Below the pieces are notes generated by a model, which worked only from the letters and a program-made list of their open reading frames with translations, searched no databases and was not told where the DNA came from. 64,000 bases of DNA from Ferrimonas kyonanensis DSM 18153 (GTDB lineage Bacteria; Pseudomonadota; Gammaproteobacteria; Enterobacterales; Shewanellaceae). The first letter of the stretch is position 1; every line of letters starts with the position of its first letter. Both the position numbers and the translations under genes were made by a program. This document shows positions 17,269 to 29,224 of the stretch, in pieces. Location: NCBI RefSeq assembly GCF_000425405.1, contig NZ_AUDJ01000011.1, forward strand, positions 62,001 to 126,000, in the 5' to 3' direction.

Positions 17269-18498
17269 ATGACGGCGATGGTATCGGCGCCCACCGACAA
17301 CATGGATCCAGTCACAGGGACGATACGCAAACACATGACAGCCAAACCAAACCAAGGCCAATGGGCCCTGCAACTCAGCGGCGGCGGCGGACGTGCAGCC
17401 TATCAGATAGGGGTACTTAAGGCGATAGCCAACTTCTATCCCCGTAACCACGGCCTGCCGTTTCCCATCCTCTGTGGTACCTCCGCCGGTGCCATCAACG
17501 CCACCACCCTGGCCTGCTACGCCGGCGCCTTTCACAAAGGGGTGCGCAAGCTGGAGTGGATCTGGCGCAATTTCACCAGCAGCAAGGTCTACCACGCCCA
17601 GACGTGGCCTCTGGGCCGCTACCTGCTGCATCAGGTACTGCACCGAAAAGATCCTCAGCAGCCCCCTAGCCTGCTCAACAACGCCCCGCTGCAAACGCTG
17701 CTGCAGCAGGTTCTGCCGCTGGAAAAGATAGAACGCCATATCGATGCCGGCCACCTCAAGGCGCTGACCGTCGCCGCCTCCAGCTATCGCCACCCCTGCT
17801 GCGTCAACTTTTTTCAGGGGCAACCGAACCTGAGCCCATGGCAACGATTCCGTCGCCGCGGGGTGCCGGCCAGCATCGACATACATCACCTGATGGCCTC
17901 GGCGGCGATTCCTTTGGTGTTTCCCTCGGTCGCCATTGACGGCGAGCATTACGGTGACGGTGCCGTGCACCAGTTGTCGCCGTTGAGCGCACCGATACAT
18001 CTGGGGGCCGATCGCATCTTCATCATCAACCTCGAAAGCCCGGGCAACCCCGCGCCCCAGCACAACCCGCCCAACAGCGGCCTGATCACCGGTCACCTGC
18101 TGGACGCGGTGTTTTCCGATGCCCTCAACTCAGACCTGGAGCGCATCGCCCGCATCAACGCCTCGCTGGCGTTGATTCCACCGGAGCGGCGGGTGATGCA
18201 GCCACTGAAAACCGTCGAAACCATGACCATCAAACCGTCACAGAATCTGGACGCCATCGCCCTGCGCCACTACGGTTCTCTGCCCCGAGGCGTGCGTTCG
18301 CTGTTAAAGGTGATTGGGGTGGATGATCAGAGTGAGTCCAGCCTGCTGAGCTATCTGATGTTTGAAGCGGCGTATTGCCAGGAGTTGATAGAGCTGGGCT
18401 TTAACGATGCCAACGACAAGCAGCGGCAATTGAAGCTGTTCTTCGATCTTGATGATCACGGCCCTTCCAGCAGTGCCCGCTCCGCCAGTTCAACCTGA
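17269..18498 (+). CDS. Patatin-like phospholipase
   Basis: A predicted lipid acyl hydrolase of 409 residues with a Ser-Asp dyad. The oxyanion-hole motif GGGGRAAYQIG is at 38-48, the nucleophile elbow GTSAG at 70-74 (Ser72), and the Asp motif GDGAV near residue 227. No signal peptide; the enzyme is likely cytoplasmic or membrane-associated. ATG at 17269 has an AGG-type SD at CAGGTAATAA; starts at 17278 and 17302 are possible. The 3' end overlaps the convergent antiporter gene by 43 bases. The TetR gene is divergent and may regulate it. Physiological substrate unknown. Confidence 0.88.
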   Translation: MTAMVSAPTDNMDPVTGTIRKHMTAKPNQGQWALQLSGGGGRAAYQIGVLKAIANFYPRNHGLPFPILCGTSAGAINATTLACYAGAFHKGVRKLEWIWRNFTSSKVYHAQTWPLGRYLLHQVLHRKDPQQPPSLLNNAPLQTLLQQVLPLEKIERHIDAGHLKALTVAASSYRHPCCVNFFQGQPNLSPWQRFRRRGVPASIDIHHLMASAAIPLVFPSVAIDGEHYGDGAVHQLSPLSAPIHLGADRIFIINLESPGNPAPQHNPPNSGLITGHLLDAVFSDALNSDLERIARINASLALIPPERRVMQPLKTVETMTIKPSQNLDAIALRHYGSLPRGVRSLLKVIGVDDQSESSLLSYLMFEAAYCQELIELGFNDANDKQRQLKLFFDLDDHGPSSSARSASST

Positions 18499-20405
18499 TG
18501 AGGGGTCCCCAGCAACAGCAGGGTGTCACCATGAGCCAAGCGGGTCGTGGGCACGAAGGACAACGCTTCACCGTCTCGCTTGATGCCGTCGAGCTTGACC
18601 CGCCAATGATTCAGCGGCAACTCCACCACGAAATGGCCCACCGCCCAGGCATTGGGACTGAGGGTCACCGCATGCAACAATTCTCGCCCCGGGGCCAGAT
18701 CCTCACCACCAAAGAAACCGTGCAGAATTCGATAGCGATCCCGCCGTTCCCGTTCGATGCGCAATAAAATCCTCGGCAACGGCACTCCCAATTGATACAG
18801 CACCTGACTGACCAGCATCAGGCTGCCCTCCAGGCTCTCTGGAATCACCTGATCGGCGCCAGCCAGTTCCAGCGCCTCCAGGGTGGAGTCGTCCCGGGTC
18901 CGCACCAGGGTGCGAATGGAGGGCGCCAGCCCCTTGATGCAATCCAGCAGATTGAAGATGTCGCGGCGGTTATCAAAAGTCACCACCACCAGCCTGGCAT
19001 GGGGCAGGCCGACGTCTTTGAGAATCGCCTGACGACGGCCATCACCAAACACCACAGGCTCACCACCAGTACGGGCTTCGCGGACACGAATCGGATCCAG
19101 ATCCACCGCCACAAATGGCATCTTTTCCCGCTTCAGGAACCGGGCAATGGTCTGGCCTACCCGGCCATAGCCCAGCAGCACCACATGATCACGGGTGACC
19201 AGTTCCGGCTGGGGCGGTTCATCTCCCAGCCATTGCTCCCGTTGACCCAGTACCTGCTTGGCCAGATCCAGGCAACGATCCACCAACGTCGGGGTCAACG
19301 CCATGGAAAAGATGCCAGTCATTACCAGCAGGTTGGCCAGATCCCGCTCCAGCACCTGCCACTTCACCGCCAGGGCAATCAGCACGAAACTGAACTCCCC
19401 CACCTGAGCCAGGCAGATGCCGGTGGCCAGGGCGTCTTTGGCTTTTTCACCGGAGAGGCCGGCCAGGGCCCAGATGATGGCGGCTTTGGACAGCATCACG
19501 GTCACTACCAACGCCAATAGCAGCGGCAATTGCGCCCATAACAGTGACAGATCCAGCAACATCCCCACCGACACGAAAAACAGCCCCATCAGCAGATCCC
19601 GAAACGGCCGAATGTCCGCCTCCAGTTGCTGACGGTACTGGCTCTCACCCAGCAGCATGCCCGCCAGAAACGCCCCCAGGGTCATGGACAGCCCCAGAGA
19701 CAGGGTCACAAAGCCGGTGGCCAGGGCCACCGCCAGGGTGGTCAGCACAAACAGCTCATCGGAGCGCGAGCGCGCCACCTCATCGAAAATCTTCGGCAGC
19801 AGGAAGCCGCCCAACCCCAGCAGCAGTACGAAGGCCGCAGCCCCCTTCAGCAGCGCCCAGGACAACTCCATCGCCAGCACCGCACCGCTGCTGTCGGATC
19901 CCAGCAGCGGAATCACAATCAACAGCGGAATCACCGCCAGATCCTGGAACAGCAGAATGCTGACCGACAGTTCGCCATGACGACGGTTGATCCAGCCCCG
20001 TTCATCCAGCTGCTTCAGCACAATGGCGGTGGAAGAGAGGGCGATGGCACCGCCGCAGACAAAGGCAGCCCGCACGTCCAGGCCCAGCAGCCAGGACAAC
20101 AGCGAGGTACACAGCAGGGTAATCAGAACCTGGGCACTGCCCAGGCCAAACACCCGGGCCCGCATGGCCCACAATCGCGGCAGGGAAAACTCCAGCCCCA
20201 GGGAGAACATCAGGAACACGATGCCGATCTCCGCCACCAGCGCAATCTGGCCACTCTCCAGCCAGTTAAATCCCTGACTGCCCGCCAGGCCTCCGGTCAC
20301 CAGCCAGGCCAGAATCACCGGCAGCCGCAGGCGTCGGGTTACCACCAGTGAACCGATGGCCACCAGCGCCAGTAACAGAATGGGGATCAGAGAACCGTGT
20401 TCCAT
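18456..20405 (-). CDS. CPA2-family monovalent cation/proton antiporter (Kef-like)
   Basis: A 649-residue inner-membrane antiporter. Residues 1-380 form the 12-13-helix CPA2 exchanger (LRLPVILAWLVTGGLAG at the start, IALSSTAIVLKQLDERG and MTLGAFLAGMLLGES inside). Then an RCK/TrkA-N Rossmann domain (HVVLLGYGRVGQTIARFLKR, about 413-530) and a TrkA-C domain near the C terminus (TRLAHGDTLLLLGTP). This layout suggests K+ efflux gated by a nucleotide-type ligand. The ATG at 20405 is the first that gives an intact membrane domain; AGGAGG lies 13 bases upstream. Downstream of tilS on the same strand; the 3' end overlaps the patatin gene. Confidence 0.88.
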   Translation of the reverse strand: MEHGSLIPILLLALVAIGSLVVTRRLRLPVILAWLVTGGLAGSQGFNWLESGQIALVAEIGIVFLMFSLGLEFSLPRLWAMRARVFGLGSAQVLITLLCTSLLSWLLGLDVRAAFVCGGAIALSSTAIVLKQLDERGWINRRHGELSVSILLFQDLAVIPLLIVIPLLGSDSSGAVLAMELSWALLKGAAAFVLLLGLGGFLLPKIFDEVARSRSDELFVLTTLAVALATGFVTLSLGLSMTLGAFLAGMLLGESQYRQQLEADIRPFRDLLMGLFFVSVGMLLDLSLLWAQLPLLLALVVTVMLSKAAIIWALAGLSGEKAKDALATGICLAQVGEFSFVLIALAVKWQVLERDLANLLVMTGIFSMALTPTLVDRCLDLAKQVLGQREQWLGDEPPQPELVTRDHVVLLGYGRVGQTIARFLKREKMPFVAVDLDPIRVREARTGGEPVVFGDGRRQAILKDVGLPHARLVVVTFDNRRDIFNLLDCIKGLAPSIRTLVRTRDDSTLEALELAGADQVIPESLEGSLMLVSQVLYQLGVPLPRILLRIERERRDRYRILHGFFGGEDLAPGRELLHAVTLSPNAWAVGHFVVELPLNHWRVKLDGIKRDGEALSFVPTTRLAHGDTLLLLGTPHQVELAERALLEGP

Positions 20406-20461
20406 CGGCAGTGCGTTTCCTCCTGAAAGCGTACTCGAATCGATTGTGAGACGGCCAGCGC

Positions 20462-21787
20462 TCAGTCTTGTCGAACTGGCAGCAAGCCTTCGCCGGCGAG
20501 CACCAGCGCATCGCGCTCCAGCCAGTATCCCAGTGCCGCCACCAACTGCTCTCCAAAGAACAGCATCGGAATGCGGCTGCGCACCCAGGGGGGCACACCC
20601 AGCTCCTGCCACACCTTCTTCAGCGGCCGGGAGCCGCTGCGAAGATGAGGACGGACTCTCTGGGTGCCGAGCAGGTCGTAACGAATGGTGATCGCCTCCC
20701 CCGCTTTCGGCAACCGCAAGCGTTCGCCGCTGCAGGCCGCCTCCAGGCACCAATGTTCGCCATTGGCCATCTGCTGCCGAACCCGGGGAATCATCATCTC
20801 GGTGTCCAGCTGCGGCCCGTCATCCTCGGCCACCAGGTACAAGCCATCACGATAACGACGCAGCCAATGCTGCCCCACTTTCAGCTGCGGCTGCGCATCC
20901 TCGCGTGCCAGCCAGAACTGGGCGATCTGCTGCAGTTGCACCTGCGAGGGCATCATCAGGTTATGCCGTCGTAACCAATACCTTACCAGATTGTTGCGCC
21001 GCGGCGCAGACAAAAGACTCAGGCCCTCGATCGCCAATCCATCCGCCGCCAGGCTGAGCCGACTCAGATCCTCGGCGGCCATCTCATCACACAGGCTCTG
21101 TTGCTCACCGCACAGCTGGGCGCTGCGGGCGACCGCGTTGTTGAACCCGGGCCAGCGCTCGGTCAGCAGCGGCAGGATTCGGTGACGGAGAAAATTGCGA
21201 TCGAATCGAACATCGGTGTTGCTGTCGTCCTCGATGTGAGCCAGCCCCAGTTCCTGAGCCGCCAGCTCCACCTCGGCGCGACTGTGGCCGAGCAGGGGCC
21301 GCAGCAAGGTGGCACCGGCGAAGGGTTGGCTGGGCAACATCCCTGCCAACCCCAGCGGGCCACTGCCTCGCTTCAGGGCCAGCAACAGCGTCTCGGCCTG
21401 ATCGTCCTTGTGCTGGGCCGTCAACAGCAGGTCACCGGGCTGCAGCAGCCGATCCAGGGCTTGATAACGGGCGCTGCGCGCGGCTGCCTCGAGGCTGATG
21501 CGGCTGCCCTGCTCCACCGTCACCCTGGCCACGGTTAGCGGCAGGCCATACAGTTCGGCCCGGCGCTGACAGTGCTCGGCCCAGGCATCGGCGTGATCCG
21601 ACAAGCCATGATGGACATGAATCAACAGAAAAGGGCGGGCAGGAAATTGCGGCCTCAGACGGGCCAGGATGCTGGCGAGCAGTTCAGAATCAATGCCGCC
21701 GCTGTAGGCGAGGACCACGCGGCGGGCATTGTCCAGCTGGGCCGACAGCGCGGCCCTGACACTGGATTCAAGCTGGTTTAACGACAA
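20462..21787 (-). CDS. tilS: tRNA(Ile)-lysidine synthetase
   Basis: Converts C34 of the CAU-anticodon tRNA-Ile to lysidine so that it reads AUA codons; essential. The 441-residue protein carries the PP-loop SGGIDS at 29-34, the catalytic region [23 protein letters not shown] and [21 protein letters not shown] typical of TilS, and the C-terminal substrate-recognition domains ([31 protein letters not shown]). It overlaps the end of accA by 10 bases and is the last gene of the long lpx-dnaE-accA cluster, as in E. coli. Confidence 0.95.
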   Translation of the reverse strand: MSLNQLESSVRAALSAQLDNARRVVLAYSGGIDSELLASILARLRPQFPARPFLLIHVHHGLSDHADAWAEHCQRRAELYGLPLTVARVTVEQGSRISLEAAARSARYQALDRLLQPGDLLLTAQHKDDQAETLLLALKRGSGPLGLAGMLPSQPFAGATLLRPLLGHSRAEVELAAQELGLAHIEDDSNTDVRFDRNFLRHRILPLLTERWPGFNNAVARSAQLCGEQQSLCDEMAAEDLSRLSLAADGLAIEGLSLLSAPRRNNLVRYWLRRHNLMMPSQVQLQQIAQFWLAREDAQPQLKVGQHWLRRYRDGLYLVAEDDGPQLDTEMMIPRVRQQMANGEHWCLEAACSGERLRLPKAGEAITIRYDLLGTQRVRPHLRSGSRPLKKVWQELGVPPWVRSRIPMLFFGEQLVAALGYWLERDALVLAGEGLLPVRQD

Positions 21788-22737
21788 TAACCGTACTCCA
21801 TCAACCGGTCGTAACGTTGTTCCAGCAGAGTATCCACATCCAGAGTGTTCAACAAGTTCAAATCGGCAAGAATTTGATCTTTCAGGTTGCGGGCCATACC
21901 GTCGATGTCGCGATGGGCACCGCCCTTGGGCTCAGGTACCACCTTGTCCACCAACTCCAGCTCGTGCAAACGCTCGGCGGTGATGCCCATGGCTTCGGCC
22001 GCCTTCGGCGCTTCCGCCGCGTCTTTCCACAAAATGGAGGCACAGCCTTCGGGGGAGATCACCGAGTAGGTGGAGTACTGCAGCATGTTAACCCGATCGC
22101 CGACGCCGATGGCCAGCGCGCCACCGGAACCGCCCTCACCGACCACGGTGCAGATCACCGGCACCTTGAGGCCGGCCATCACTTTCAGGTTGCGGGCGAT
22201 GGCTTCACTCTGGCCGCGCTCCTCGGCGCCGACACCCGGGTAGGCCCCCGGAGTATCGATGAAAGTGATGATCGGCATCTTGAAGCGCTCGGCCATCTCC
22301 ATCAGGCGCAGCGCCTTGCGGTAGCCTTCCGGACGTGGCATGCCGAAGTTGCGGCGCACCTTCTCCTTGGTGTCACGGCCCTTCTGATGGCCGATTACCA
22401 TCACCGGCATGCCGTCCAGACGGGCGGTACCGCCAACAATGGCCGGATCGTCGGCGTAGGCACGATCACCACACAGCTCATCAAATTCGGTGAAGATGCG
22501 GTCGATGTAGTCCTGGGTGTAGGGGCGCTGCGGATGGCGGGCCATCTGCGCGACCTGCCAGGCACCAAGGTCAGAAAACACCTTGGTAATCAGGTTTTCA
22601 CGCTTCTCTTCCAGCTGTTGAATCTCATCCTGAAGATCCATGTCCAACTGGCTGTTGCGGCTGACGTTCTTCAGCTCGTCAATCTTTGCCTGTAGCTCGG
22701 CTATCGGCTGTTCAAAATCCAAAAAATCCAGGCTCAT
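21778..22737 (-). CDS. accA: Acetyl-CoA carboxylase carboxyltransferase subunit alpha
   Basis: Transfers the carboxyl group from biotin to acetyl-CoA, giving malonyl-CoA, together with AccD. The 319-residue protein has the usual length and motifs: coiled N terminus ([15 protein letters not shown]), [40 protein letters not shown], and [20 protein letters not shown] for acyl-CoA binding. Located 34 bases after dnaE, as in E. coli, and overlapping tilS at its 3' end. Confidence 0.97.
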   Translation of the reverse strand: MSLDFLDFEQPIAELQAKIDELKNVSRNSQLDMDLQDEIQQLEEKRENLITKVFSDLGAWQVAQMARHPQRPYTQDYIDRIFTEFDELCGDRAYADDPAIVGGTARLDGMPVMVIGHQKGRDTKEKVRRNFGMPRPEGYRKALRLMEMAERFKMPIITFIDTPGAYPGVGAEERGQSEAIARNLKVMAGLKVPVICTVVGEGGSGGALAIGVGDRVNMLQYSTYSVISPEGCASILWKDAAEAPKAAEAMGITAERLHELELVDKVVPEPKGGAHRDIDGMARNLKDQILADLNLLNTLDVDTLLEQRYDRLMEYGYCR

Positions 22738-22771
22738 AGTCTGATCACCTAAAGGTGCCTGTTGGCACTCA

Positions 22772-25700
22772 TCAATATGTCATTGTTACTTTATCCGAAC
22801 CGAACAGCGTTGCCAGTTGCAACAACAGCTCATCGTCCGGGCGTACCTGCCAGTCTTGTCCCAACTGCAGGGTGCCGCTGGCATCGGGTCGGTTAAATCG
22901 AATCTGTACCGGGCAACTGCCGGAGCGGTATTCCCCCAACAGCGCTTTTATCTTGGTCAGTTTAGTGTCATCCAGGCTGTCGGAGTCCAGCTCCAGGCTG
23001 ACGCCCTTGGCCCATTTCTCCCTCGCCTGACTGATGTCCAGCACCTCTTTGGCAGACATTTTATTGCCACCGCTGAAATCATCAAAGCTGACCTCTCCCT
23101 CGACAATCAGGATCTTATCCTTTACCAACAGATCTTGGTACTTTTCTACCCCTTCTGCAAACATCATCACTTCGAGGCGACCGCTCTTGTCATCCAGGGT
23201 CAGAATGCCCATCTTGCTGCCGCGCTTGGTGATCATCACTCGGGCGGCGATCACCAACCCGGCCACCCTGGTACTTTTACCGCGACCGGTGGGCACCACA
23301 TCTTTAAGGCGACCGGAAGTCCAGCCTCTGAGCTCTTTCAGGTACTGATTGATGGGGTGGCCGGTGAGGTACAATCCCAGGGTCTCGCGCTCGCCGTCGA
23401 GCCAGATTTTTTCCGGGAAGTGAGGCACCGAGACAAAGGCCTGATCCGCAGCGCCCGGCTCCGGGGTCAGGCTGCCAAACAGGTCATCCATGCCCTGAGC
23501 CTGGTTGCGGGCATTCTGGCCCGCCGCTTTCGCCGCCTGGTCCAGGGTCGCCATCATCGCCGCCCGGTGCGGCCCCAGGTTGTCCATGGCGCCGGCCATG
23601 ATCAGTTTCTCGATGGTGCGCTTGTTGACCTTCTTGAGGTCGACCCGGTTGCAGAAATCAAACAGGTCACGGAACGGTCCGCCACTGTTGCGGGCCGCCA
23701 GTATTTCATCCACCGGCCCCTCACCGACCCCTTTGATGGCGCCGATGCCGTACACAATCTCTTCTTTGGCGTTGACGTTGAACTTGAACAGGCCCATGTT
23801 GACGTCCGGCGGCAACAGGGTCAGCCCCATGCGCTCGCACTCGTCCACCAGGGTCACCACCTTATCGGTGTTGTCCATATCCGCCGACATCACCGCCGCC
23901 ATAAAGTAGGACGGGTAGTGGCGCTTCATCCACAGGGTCTGGTAAGACACCAGGGCGTAGGCGGCCGAGTGGGATTTGTTGAAGCCGTACCCGGCGAATT
24001 TCTCCACCAGGTCAAAGATCTTCATCGCCAGATCGCCATCAACGCCGTTGTTCTCGGCCCCTTCACGGAAGGTGCCCCGCTGCTTGGCCATCTCCTCGGG
24101 CTTTTTCTTACCCATGGCACGACGCAGCATATCCGCGCCACCCAGGGTATAGCCCGCCAGCACCTGAGCGATCTGCATCACCTGTTCCTGATACAGGATG
24201 ATGCCGTAGGTGGGTTCCAGGATCTCCTTCAGCGATTCGTGCTGATACTCGGCATCCGGATAGGACACCTCTTCGCGACCGTGCTTACGGTCGATGAAGT
24301 TGTCCACCATCCCCGACTGCAGCGGCCCGGGGCGGAACAGGGCCACCAGGGCGATCATGTCTTCGAAGCAGTCCGGACGCAGCCGCTTAATCAGATCCTT
24401 CATGCCGCGGGATTCCAGCTGGAACACCGCGGTGGTCTCCGACCGTTGCAGCATGTCGAACGACGGCTGATCATCCAGGGGGATGCTCTCGATGCGAATC
24501 GGCGCCTGCCCTTTGGCTTCCAGTGCCGGGTTGGCCATATCCAACGCCCACTGGATGATGGTCAGAGTCCGCAGCCCCAGGAAGTCAAACTTCACCAAGC
24601 CGGCGGTTTCGACGTCGTTCTTGTCAAACTGGGTCACCGGGTTACCGCCGGTATCATCGCAATACAGCGGCGCGAAATCGGTGATGGTGGTGGGGGCAAT
24701 GACCACCCCACCGGCGTGCTTACCGGCGTTACGGGTACAGCCTTCCAACTTACGGGCGATGTCGATGAGGTTCTTCACCTCCTCGTCACGATCGTAGATC
24801 TCCGGCAGCGCCGGCTCCTCTTTAAACGCCTTAGCCAGGGTCATGCCCGGGTCCGGCGGAATCAGCTTGGAGATGCGATCCACAAAGCCGTAGGGGTGCC
24901 CCAGCACCCGACCCACATCCCGAATCACCGCCTTGGCCGCCATGGTACCGAAGGTGATGATCTGCGACACCGCATCTCGACCATACAGCTCGGCGGTGTG
25001 ATCGATCACCTCGTCGCGACGATCCATGCAGAAGTCGACATCGAAATCGGGCATCGACACCCGCTCCGGGTTCAGGAAGCGTTCGAACAGCAGATCGTAT
25101 TCCAGCGGATCCAGATCGGTAATCTTCAGCGCGTAGGCCACCAGCGAGCCGGCACCGGAACCCCGTCCCGGCCCCACCGGAATGTTGTTGTCCTTAGACC
25201 ACTGAATAAACTCCATCACGATCAGGAAGTAACCGGGGAACCCCATGTTATTGATCACTTCCAGTTCGATTTTGAGGCGGTCGTCGTACTCCGGCCGCCG
25301 TTGCAGCCGCTCGGCCTCGTCGGGGAACAGGAACTCCAGTCGCTGCTCCAGTCCCTCCTCCGACACCTTAATCAGGAACTCTTCAATCTTCAGATCGCCG
25401 GTGGGGAAGTCCGGCAAAAAGTACTCGCCCAGGCGCACGGTGACGTTACAACGCTTGGCAATCTCGACCGTGTTGTCCAGCGCCTCGGGAATGTCCTCGA
25501 ACAGCGCAGCCATCTCGTCGGCACTGCGCAGGTACTGCTCCCGCGAATACAGCCGCGGCCGGCGACTGTCATCCAGAGTAAAGCCGTCATGGATGCAGAC
25601 CCGAATCTCGTGTTCATCAAAATCTTCCGGGTCCAGGAACACCACCTCGTTGGTGGCCACCACCGGCAGACCGGTGGCGTCGGCCAGCGCCACCGCCCGG

Positions 25701-26248
25701 TGCAGATAGGTCTCCTCGCCACTGCGGCCGGTGCGAATCAGCTCCAGGTAGTAACGATCGGCAAAATGCTGCTGATAAAACGCCAACAGGGAATCGACCA
25801 CCTGCTGGTTGCCCTTGGTCAACGCCTGGCCCACATCGCCGTCTTTGGCGCCGGAAAGCAGGATCAACCCCTTGGCGTGCTCCGCCAGCCAGGCCCGGTC
25901 CAGCACCGGCCGGTGATCGACGTGACCACGCAGGTACGCTTTGGAGATCAACAGAGTCAGGTTTTTGTAGCCGTCGTTGTCCATGGCCAGCACCGTCAAC
26001 CGACACTGCATGTCATCCAGCTCGGGACAGATTTGCCAGAAATCCGCACCGATGATCGGCTTGATGCCGTTTTTATGGCTGCCGCCATAGAACTTCACCA
26101 GACCACAGAGGTTGGTCTGATCCGTCAAGGCCAGTGCCGGCATCTCCATCTCCGCCGCCCGGCTGAGAATGGGACCGACTTTCTGCATACCGTCGACCAT
26201 GGAAAAGTCGGAGTGGACCCGCAGGTGAATAAAGCGTGGTTCGGCCAT
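22772..26248 (-). CDS. dnaE: DNA polymerase III alpha subunit
   Basis: The replicative polymerase. The 1158-residue protein has the family order: N-terminal PHP domain ([15 protein letters not shown], residues 5-19), polymerase palm with the catalytic triad motif [16 protein letters not shown] near 400-415 and the third Asp region later, [16 protein letters not shown] (primer/dNTP side), the helix-hairpin-helix region, the OB fold around 990-1080 ([20 protein letters not shown]), and the C-terminal tau-binding part. It lies 9 bases after rnhB in the lpxB-rnhB-dnaE-accA run. Length is as in E. coli. Confidence 0.98.
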   Translation of the reverse strand: MAEPRFIHLRVHSDFSMVDGMQKVGPILSRAAEMEMPALALTDQTNLCGLVKFYGGSHKNGIKPIIGADFWQICPELDDMQCRLTVLAMDNDGYKNLTLLISKAYLRGHVDHRPVLDRAWLAEHAKGLILLSGAKDGDVGQALTKGNQQVVDSLLAFYQQHFADRYYLELIRTGRSGEETYLHRAVALADATGLPVVATNEVVFLDPEDFDEHEIRVCIHDGFTLDDSRRPRLYSREQYLRSADEMAALFEDIPEALDNTVEIAKRCNVTVRLGEYFLPDFPTGDLKIEEFLIKVSEEGLEQRLEFLFPDEAERLQRRPEYDDRLKIELEVINNMGFPGYFLIVMEFIQWSKDNNIPVGPGRGSGAGSLVAYALKITDLDPLEYDLLFERFLNPERVSMPDFDVDFCMDRRDEVIDHTAELYGRDAVSQIITFGTMAAKAVIRDVGRVLGHPYGFVDRISKLIPPDPGMTLAKAFKEEPALPEIYDRDEEVKNLIDIARKLEGCTRNAGKHAGGVVIAPTTITDFAPLYCDDTGGNPVTQFDKNDVETAGLVKFDFLGLRTLTIIQWALDMANPALEAKGQAPIRIESIPLDDQPSFDMLQRSETTAVFQLESRGMKDLIKRLRPDCFEDMIALVALFRPGPLQSGMVDNFIDRKHGREEVSYPDAEYQHESLKEILEPTYGIILYQEQVMQIAQVLAGYTLGGADMLRRAMGKKKPEEMAKQRGTFREGAENNGVDGDLAMKIFDLVEKFAGYGFNKSHSAAYALVSYQTLWMKRHYPSYFMAAVMSADMDNTDKVVTLVDECERMGLTLLPPDVNMGLFKFNVNAKEEIVYGIGAIKGVGEGPVDEILAARNSGGPFRDLFDFCNRVDLKKVNKRTIEKLIMAGAMDNLGPHRAAMMATLDQAAKAAGQNARNQAQGMDDLFGSLTPEPGAADQAFVSVPHFPEKIWLDGERETLGLYLTGHPINQYLKELRGWTSGRLKDVVPTGRGKSTRVAGLVIAARVMITKRGSKMGILTLDDKSGRLEVMMFAEGVEKYQDLLVKDKILIVEGEVSFDDFSGGNKMSAKEVLDISQAREKWAKGVSLELDSDSLDDTKLTKIKALLGEYRSGSCPVQIRFNRPDASGTLQLGQDWQVRPDDELLLQLATLFGSDKVTMTY

Positions 26249-26257
26249 GGTGTTCGT

Positions 26258-26833
26258 TTACTCCAGACCCAGTGCGCGTCGCACCGGTTTAAAACTGGTT
26301 CGGTGAAAAGGCGTGGCCCCCAGGGCGGCCAACTGCTCGAGGTGTACCTTGGTGGGGTACCCCTTGTGCTGGGCAAACCCGTATTGGGGATACTGGCGGT
26401 CCAGCGCCAACATTTCGCCGTCTCTGACCACCTTGGCCAGAATCGAAGCGGCACTGATGGCCGGCTCCTTGTCATCGCCCTTGATCAGGGCTTCCGCCGC
26501 CAAGCCGCCAAAATCCGGGCAGCGATTGCCATCCACTCGCACCAGCGTCGGCGTCAACGTCAATCCGGCCACCGCACGCTGCATCGCCAGCATGGTGGCA
26601 TGGAGAATGTTCAACTGGTCGATTTCGGCCACGCTGGCTCGGCCCACGTGCCACGCCAGTGCCTTCTCCTGAATCTCGATGAACAGCGCGTTGCGTTTTT
26701 TTTCGGACAGCTTTTTTGAATCCCGCAGCCCGTCGATGGGGTTGTCGGGATCGAGGATCACCGCGGCGGTCACCACGTCCCCCACCAAGGGGCCACGGCC
26801 CACTTCATCGACGCCGGCAATGTACTCAATCAT
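26258..26833 (-). CDS. rnhB: Ribonuclease HII
   Basis: Cuts RNA in RNA-DNA hybrids and removes single ribonucleotides from DNA. The 191-residue protein begins [20 protein letters not shown], with the first two acidic catalytic residues in GVDEVGRG, the third in [10 protein letters not shown] and the fourth in [16 protein letters not shown] at 26833 is preceded by GGAG at 8 bases; an in-frame TTG 12 bases upstream is less likely. The start overlaps the end of lpxB by 8 bases, so translation is coupled. Confidence 0.95.
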   Translation of the reverse strand: MIEYIAGVDEVGRGPLVGDVVTAAVILDPDNPIDGLRDSKKLSEKKRNALFIEIQEKALAWHVGRASVAEIDQLNILHATMLAMQRAVAGLTLTPTLVRVDGNRCPDFGGLAAEALIKGDDKEPAISAASILAKVVRDGEMLALDRQYPQYGFAQHKGYPTKVHLEQLAALGATPFHRTSFKPVRRALGLE

Positions 26834-27971
26834 GATCGGCTCCAATCAGGGTCAATACCGCCTTCGCTGCCTGCTCGGAGGCGTCCAGGCGCAGCTCGGT
26901 GTGCATGCGGGTAAAGGTATCCAGCAGCTCGCCATTGTCACCGTCCAGATAACCACGCACCTGTTCGGCCAGCTGCGGGCCGGTGCAATCATGCTGAATC
27001 AGCTCCGGCACCAGGTCGCGCCCGGCCAGCAGGTTGGGCAGGCTGAAGCGGTCGATGTTCATCAGCCGCTGGGCAATGCGATAAGTCAGCGGCGCCAGCT
27101 TATAGGCCACCACCATTGGTCGCTTCACCAGCATCGCTTCCAGGGTTGCGGTACCGGACGCCAGCAGAATCACGTCACTGGCGGCCATCACGGTACGTGA
27201 CTGGCCCTCAACCAGGGTCAGCTCCAGTTCCGGGGCCAGTTCCGCTTTCAGGGCTTCAAACTGCAATCGACGCGCCTCGTTGGCCAGCGGCACCACGATC
27301 TGCAACTGCGGATGCGACTGCCGCAGCAAGCGGGCGGCCTCCAGGAACGGCGCACTGAGACGCTTCATCTCACCACCGCGACTGCCCGGCAACAGCGCCA
27401 GTACCTGAGCCTCCCCATCCAGTCCCAGCGTCTGCCGGGCCTGGCCCTGATCGCTGACCAGGGGAATCTCGTCCGCCAGGGTATGGCCGACAAAATGGCA
27501 GGGAACCTGATACTGGTCGTAAAACGCCTTTTCAAACGGCAGCAGCGACAGCACCAGGTTGGTGGCCTTGGCGATCTTAAAGATTCGCTTTGGTCGCCAA
27601 GCCCATACTGACGGGCTGACGTAGTGCACCGTGGCAATGCCGGCGGCCTTCAGGGGCGCCTCGATGCGCAGGTTGAAATCCGGCGCATCGACACCGATGT
27701 ACACGTCGGGACGACACTCGATCATGGTGTCGATGACGGTCTTCTTGATTCCCATCAGCTTCGGCAGGCTGCCCAGCACCTCCACCAGCCCCATCACCGA
27801 CAGATCTTCGATGTCCGCCAGGTTTTCGATGCCAATGGCCTGCATCTTGGGGCCGCCGATGCCGACAAACCGGGCATCGGGGTGACGCCGGCGAATGGCT
27901 TGCATCAGGCCGGCACCTAAAATATCGCCGGAGAGTTCCCCGGCGACAATGGCTATGGTCAGTTGGCTCAA
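26826..27971 (-). CDS. lpxB: Lipid-A-disaccharide synthase
   Basis: Joins 2,3-diacylglucosamine-1-phosphate and UDP-2,3-diacylglucosamine into the lipid A disaccharide at the inner face of the membrane. The 381-residue GT19 protein shows [20 protein letters not shown] near the start, [33 protein letters not shown] near 195, and [19 protein letters not shown] near 270. It is 11 bases from lpxA and overlaps rnhB, the standard lpxD-fabZ-lpxA-lpxB order. Confidence 0.96.
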   Translation of the reverse strand: MSQLTIAIVAGELSGDILGAGLMQAIRRRHPDARFVGIGGPKMQAIGIENLADIEDLSVMGLVEVLGSLPKLMGIKKTVIDTMIECRPDVYIGVDAPDFNLRIEAPLKAAGIATVHYVSPSVWAWRPKRIFKIAKATNLVLSLLPFEKAFYDQYQVPCHFVGHTLADEIPLVSDQGQARQTLGLDGEAQVLALLPGSRGGEMKRLSAPFLEAARLLRQSHPQLQIVVPLANEARRLQFEALKAELAPELELTLVEGQSRTVMAASDVILLASGTATLEAMLVKRPMVVAYKLAPLTYRIAQRLMNIDRFSLPNLLAGRDLVPELIQHDCTGPQLAEQVRGYLDGDNGELLDTFTRMHTELRLDASEQAAKAVLTLIGADHD

Positions 27972-27981
27972 TCAACCATCC

Positions 27982-28752
27982 TCATCGAACGATGCCACGG
28001 CTGGATTGCTCAACGAAGTCGGCCATAAAGGCCACCTCGGGGAAGCTCTCCGCCAGTTCCCGCAACTGAGGCAGGGCCTCGGCGGTGGTCAAGCTGCTGC
28101 GGTACAGCAATTTGTAAGCCTTACGAATGGCGGCGATGGCCTCTTTACTGAAGCCACGGCGCTTCAAGCCTTCGCTGTTGATGCCCCGTGGCACCGCGCT
28201 CTGGCCGGAAGCCATCACGTAGGGAGGCACGTCCTGCAGCACCAGAGAGCAGCCAGCCGTAAAGGCATGGGCGCCAATCTTAACGAACTGGTGCACGCCG
28301 GTCATGCCGCCGAGAATGGCGTTATCACCCACATGCACGTGACCGGCAATGGAGGCGTTGTTGGCCATAATGACGTTATCGCCAACCACACAGTCATGGG
28401 CCACGTGGGTATAGGCCATAAACAGGTTGCCGGAACCGATTTTGGTCAGCCCCTGATCCTGAACCGTGCCACGGTGAACGGTACAGCATTCGCGAAACAC
28501 GTTGTTATCGCCAATCTCCAGACGGGTTTGCTCGCCAGCGAACTTCTTGTCCTGGCACTCTTCACCAATGGACGCAAACTGGAAAATCTTATTGCCCTTA
28601 CCGATGCTGGTAGGGCCTTTAATCACTACATTGGCGCTCACCCAGGTGTCGTCACCGATGCTGACGCCCGGGCCGATGTAACTGAATGGTCCAATGGTGA
28701 CATTTTCACCGATGCTGGCATCGGGATGAACAATCGCCTGAGAATCGATCAC
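27982..28752 (-). CDS. lpxA: UDP-N-acetylglucosamine acyltransferase
   Basis: First step of lipid A synthesis: transfers a hydroxyacyl chain from ACP to UDP-GlcNAc. The 256-residue protein starts with left-handed beta-helix hexapeptide repeats ([20 protein letters not shown] and so on), carries the catalytic His region [12 protein letters not shown] near residue 125 and [13 protein letters not shown], and ends with the helical C-terminal domain. ATG at 28752 is 5 bases from the fabZ stop. Length is near that of E. coli LpxA (262). Confidence 0.96.
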   Translation of the reverse strand: MIDSQAIVHPDASIGENVTIGPFSYIGPGVSIGDDTWVSANVVIKGPTSIGKGNKIFQFASIGEECQDKKFAGEQTRLEIGDNNVFRECCTVHRGTVQDQGLTKIGSGNLFMAYTHVAHDCVVGDNVIMANNASIAGHVHVGDNAILGGMTGVHQFVKIGAHAFTAGCSLVLQDVPPYVMASGQSAVPRGINSEGLKRRGFSKEAIAAIRKAYKLLYRSSLTTAEALPQLRELAESFPEVAFMADFVEQSSRGIVR

Positions 28753-28756
28753 GATA

Positions 28757-29206
28757 TTAAGCCTCTCGCTTGGCGCACATCAGGTCTGCGGTACAGACAA
28801 CTTTACCATCCACTTTCGCCTGAGCGGCGTAGAAGCCGATGCCGCGACGATCCTTAATGAACTCGATGTGCAGATCCAGAGTATCCCCTGGCACCACCGG
28901 CTTCTTGAAGCGGGCGTTATCGATGCCGGCAAACAGGTACAGTTCGTTCTCTTTCTTGCCGTAGGTCTTAAAGGCCAAAATGGCAGACGCCTGGGCCAGA
29001 GCCTCGAGGATCAGCACACCGGGCATAATCGGAGCCGCGGGGAAATGACCCGGGAAAAAGGGTTCGTTGTAGGTCACATTCTTGCGCGCGTGCAGCGATT
29101 CACCAGGAACGAAATCCAGCACCCGGTCCACCAGCATAAAGGGGTGGCGATGGGGAAGGTATTGGAGGATTTCATTGACCTCCATGGAGTTTAATTGCTC
29201 AGACAA
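28757..29206 (-). CDS. fabZ: 3-hydroxyacyl-[acyl-carrier-protein] dehydratase
   Basis: Dehydrates 3-hydroxyacyl-ACP in fatty acid elongation and competes with LpxA and LpxD for the same pool. The 149-residue hot-dog protein has [20 protein letters not shown], the active-site His in [20 protein letters not shown] and the Glu in LILEALAQ. The start is inferred as TTG at 29206: GGAG lies exactly 6 bases upstream and the resulting N terminus aligns in length with Shewanella FabZ. ATG at 29185 has no SD and would clip seven residues. Confidence 0.94.
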   Translation of the reverse strand: MSEQLNSMEVNEILQYLPHRHPFMLVDRVLDFVPGESLHARKNVTYNEPFFPGHFPAAPIMPGVLILEALAQASAILAFKTYGKKENELYLFAGIDNARFKKPVVPGDTLDLHIEFIKDRRGIGFYAAQAKVDGKVVCTADLMCAKREA

Positions 29207-29224
29207 AGTCGTCTCCAAAAACGG

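Noticed and set aside
22817-26719. A 1300-codon open frame on the plus strand
   Set aside because: It is antisense to dnaE and rnhB, which are certain; the composition is His/Gln/Gly-rich as expected for a GC-rich antisense shadow.
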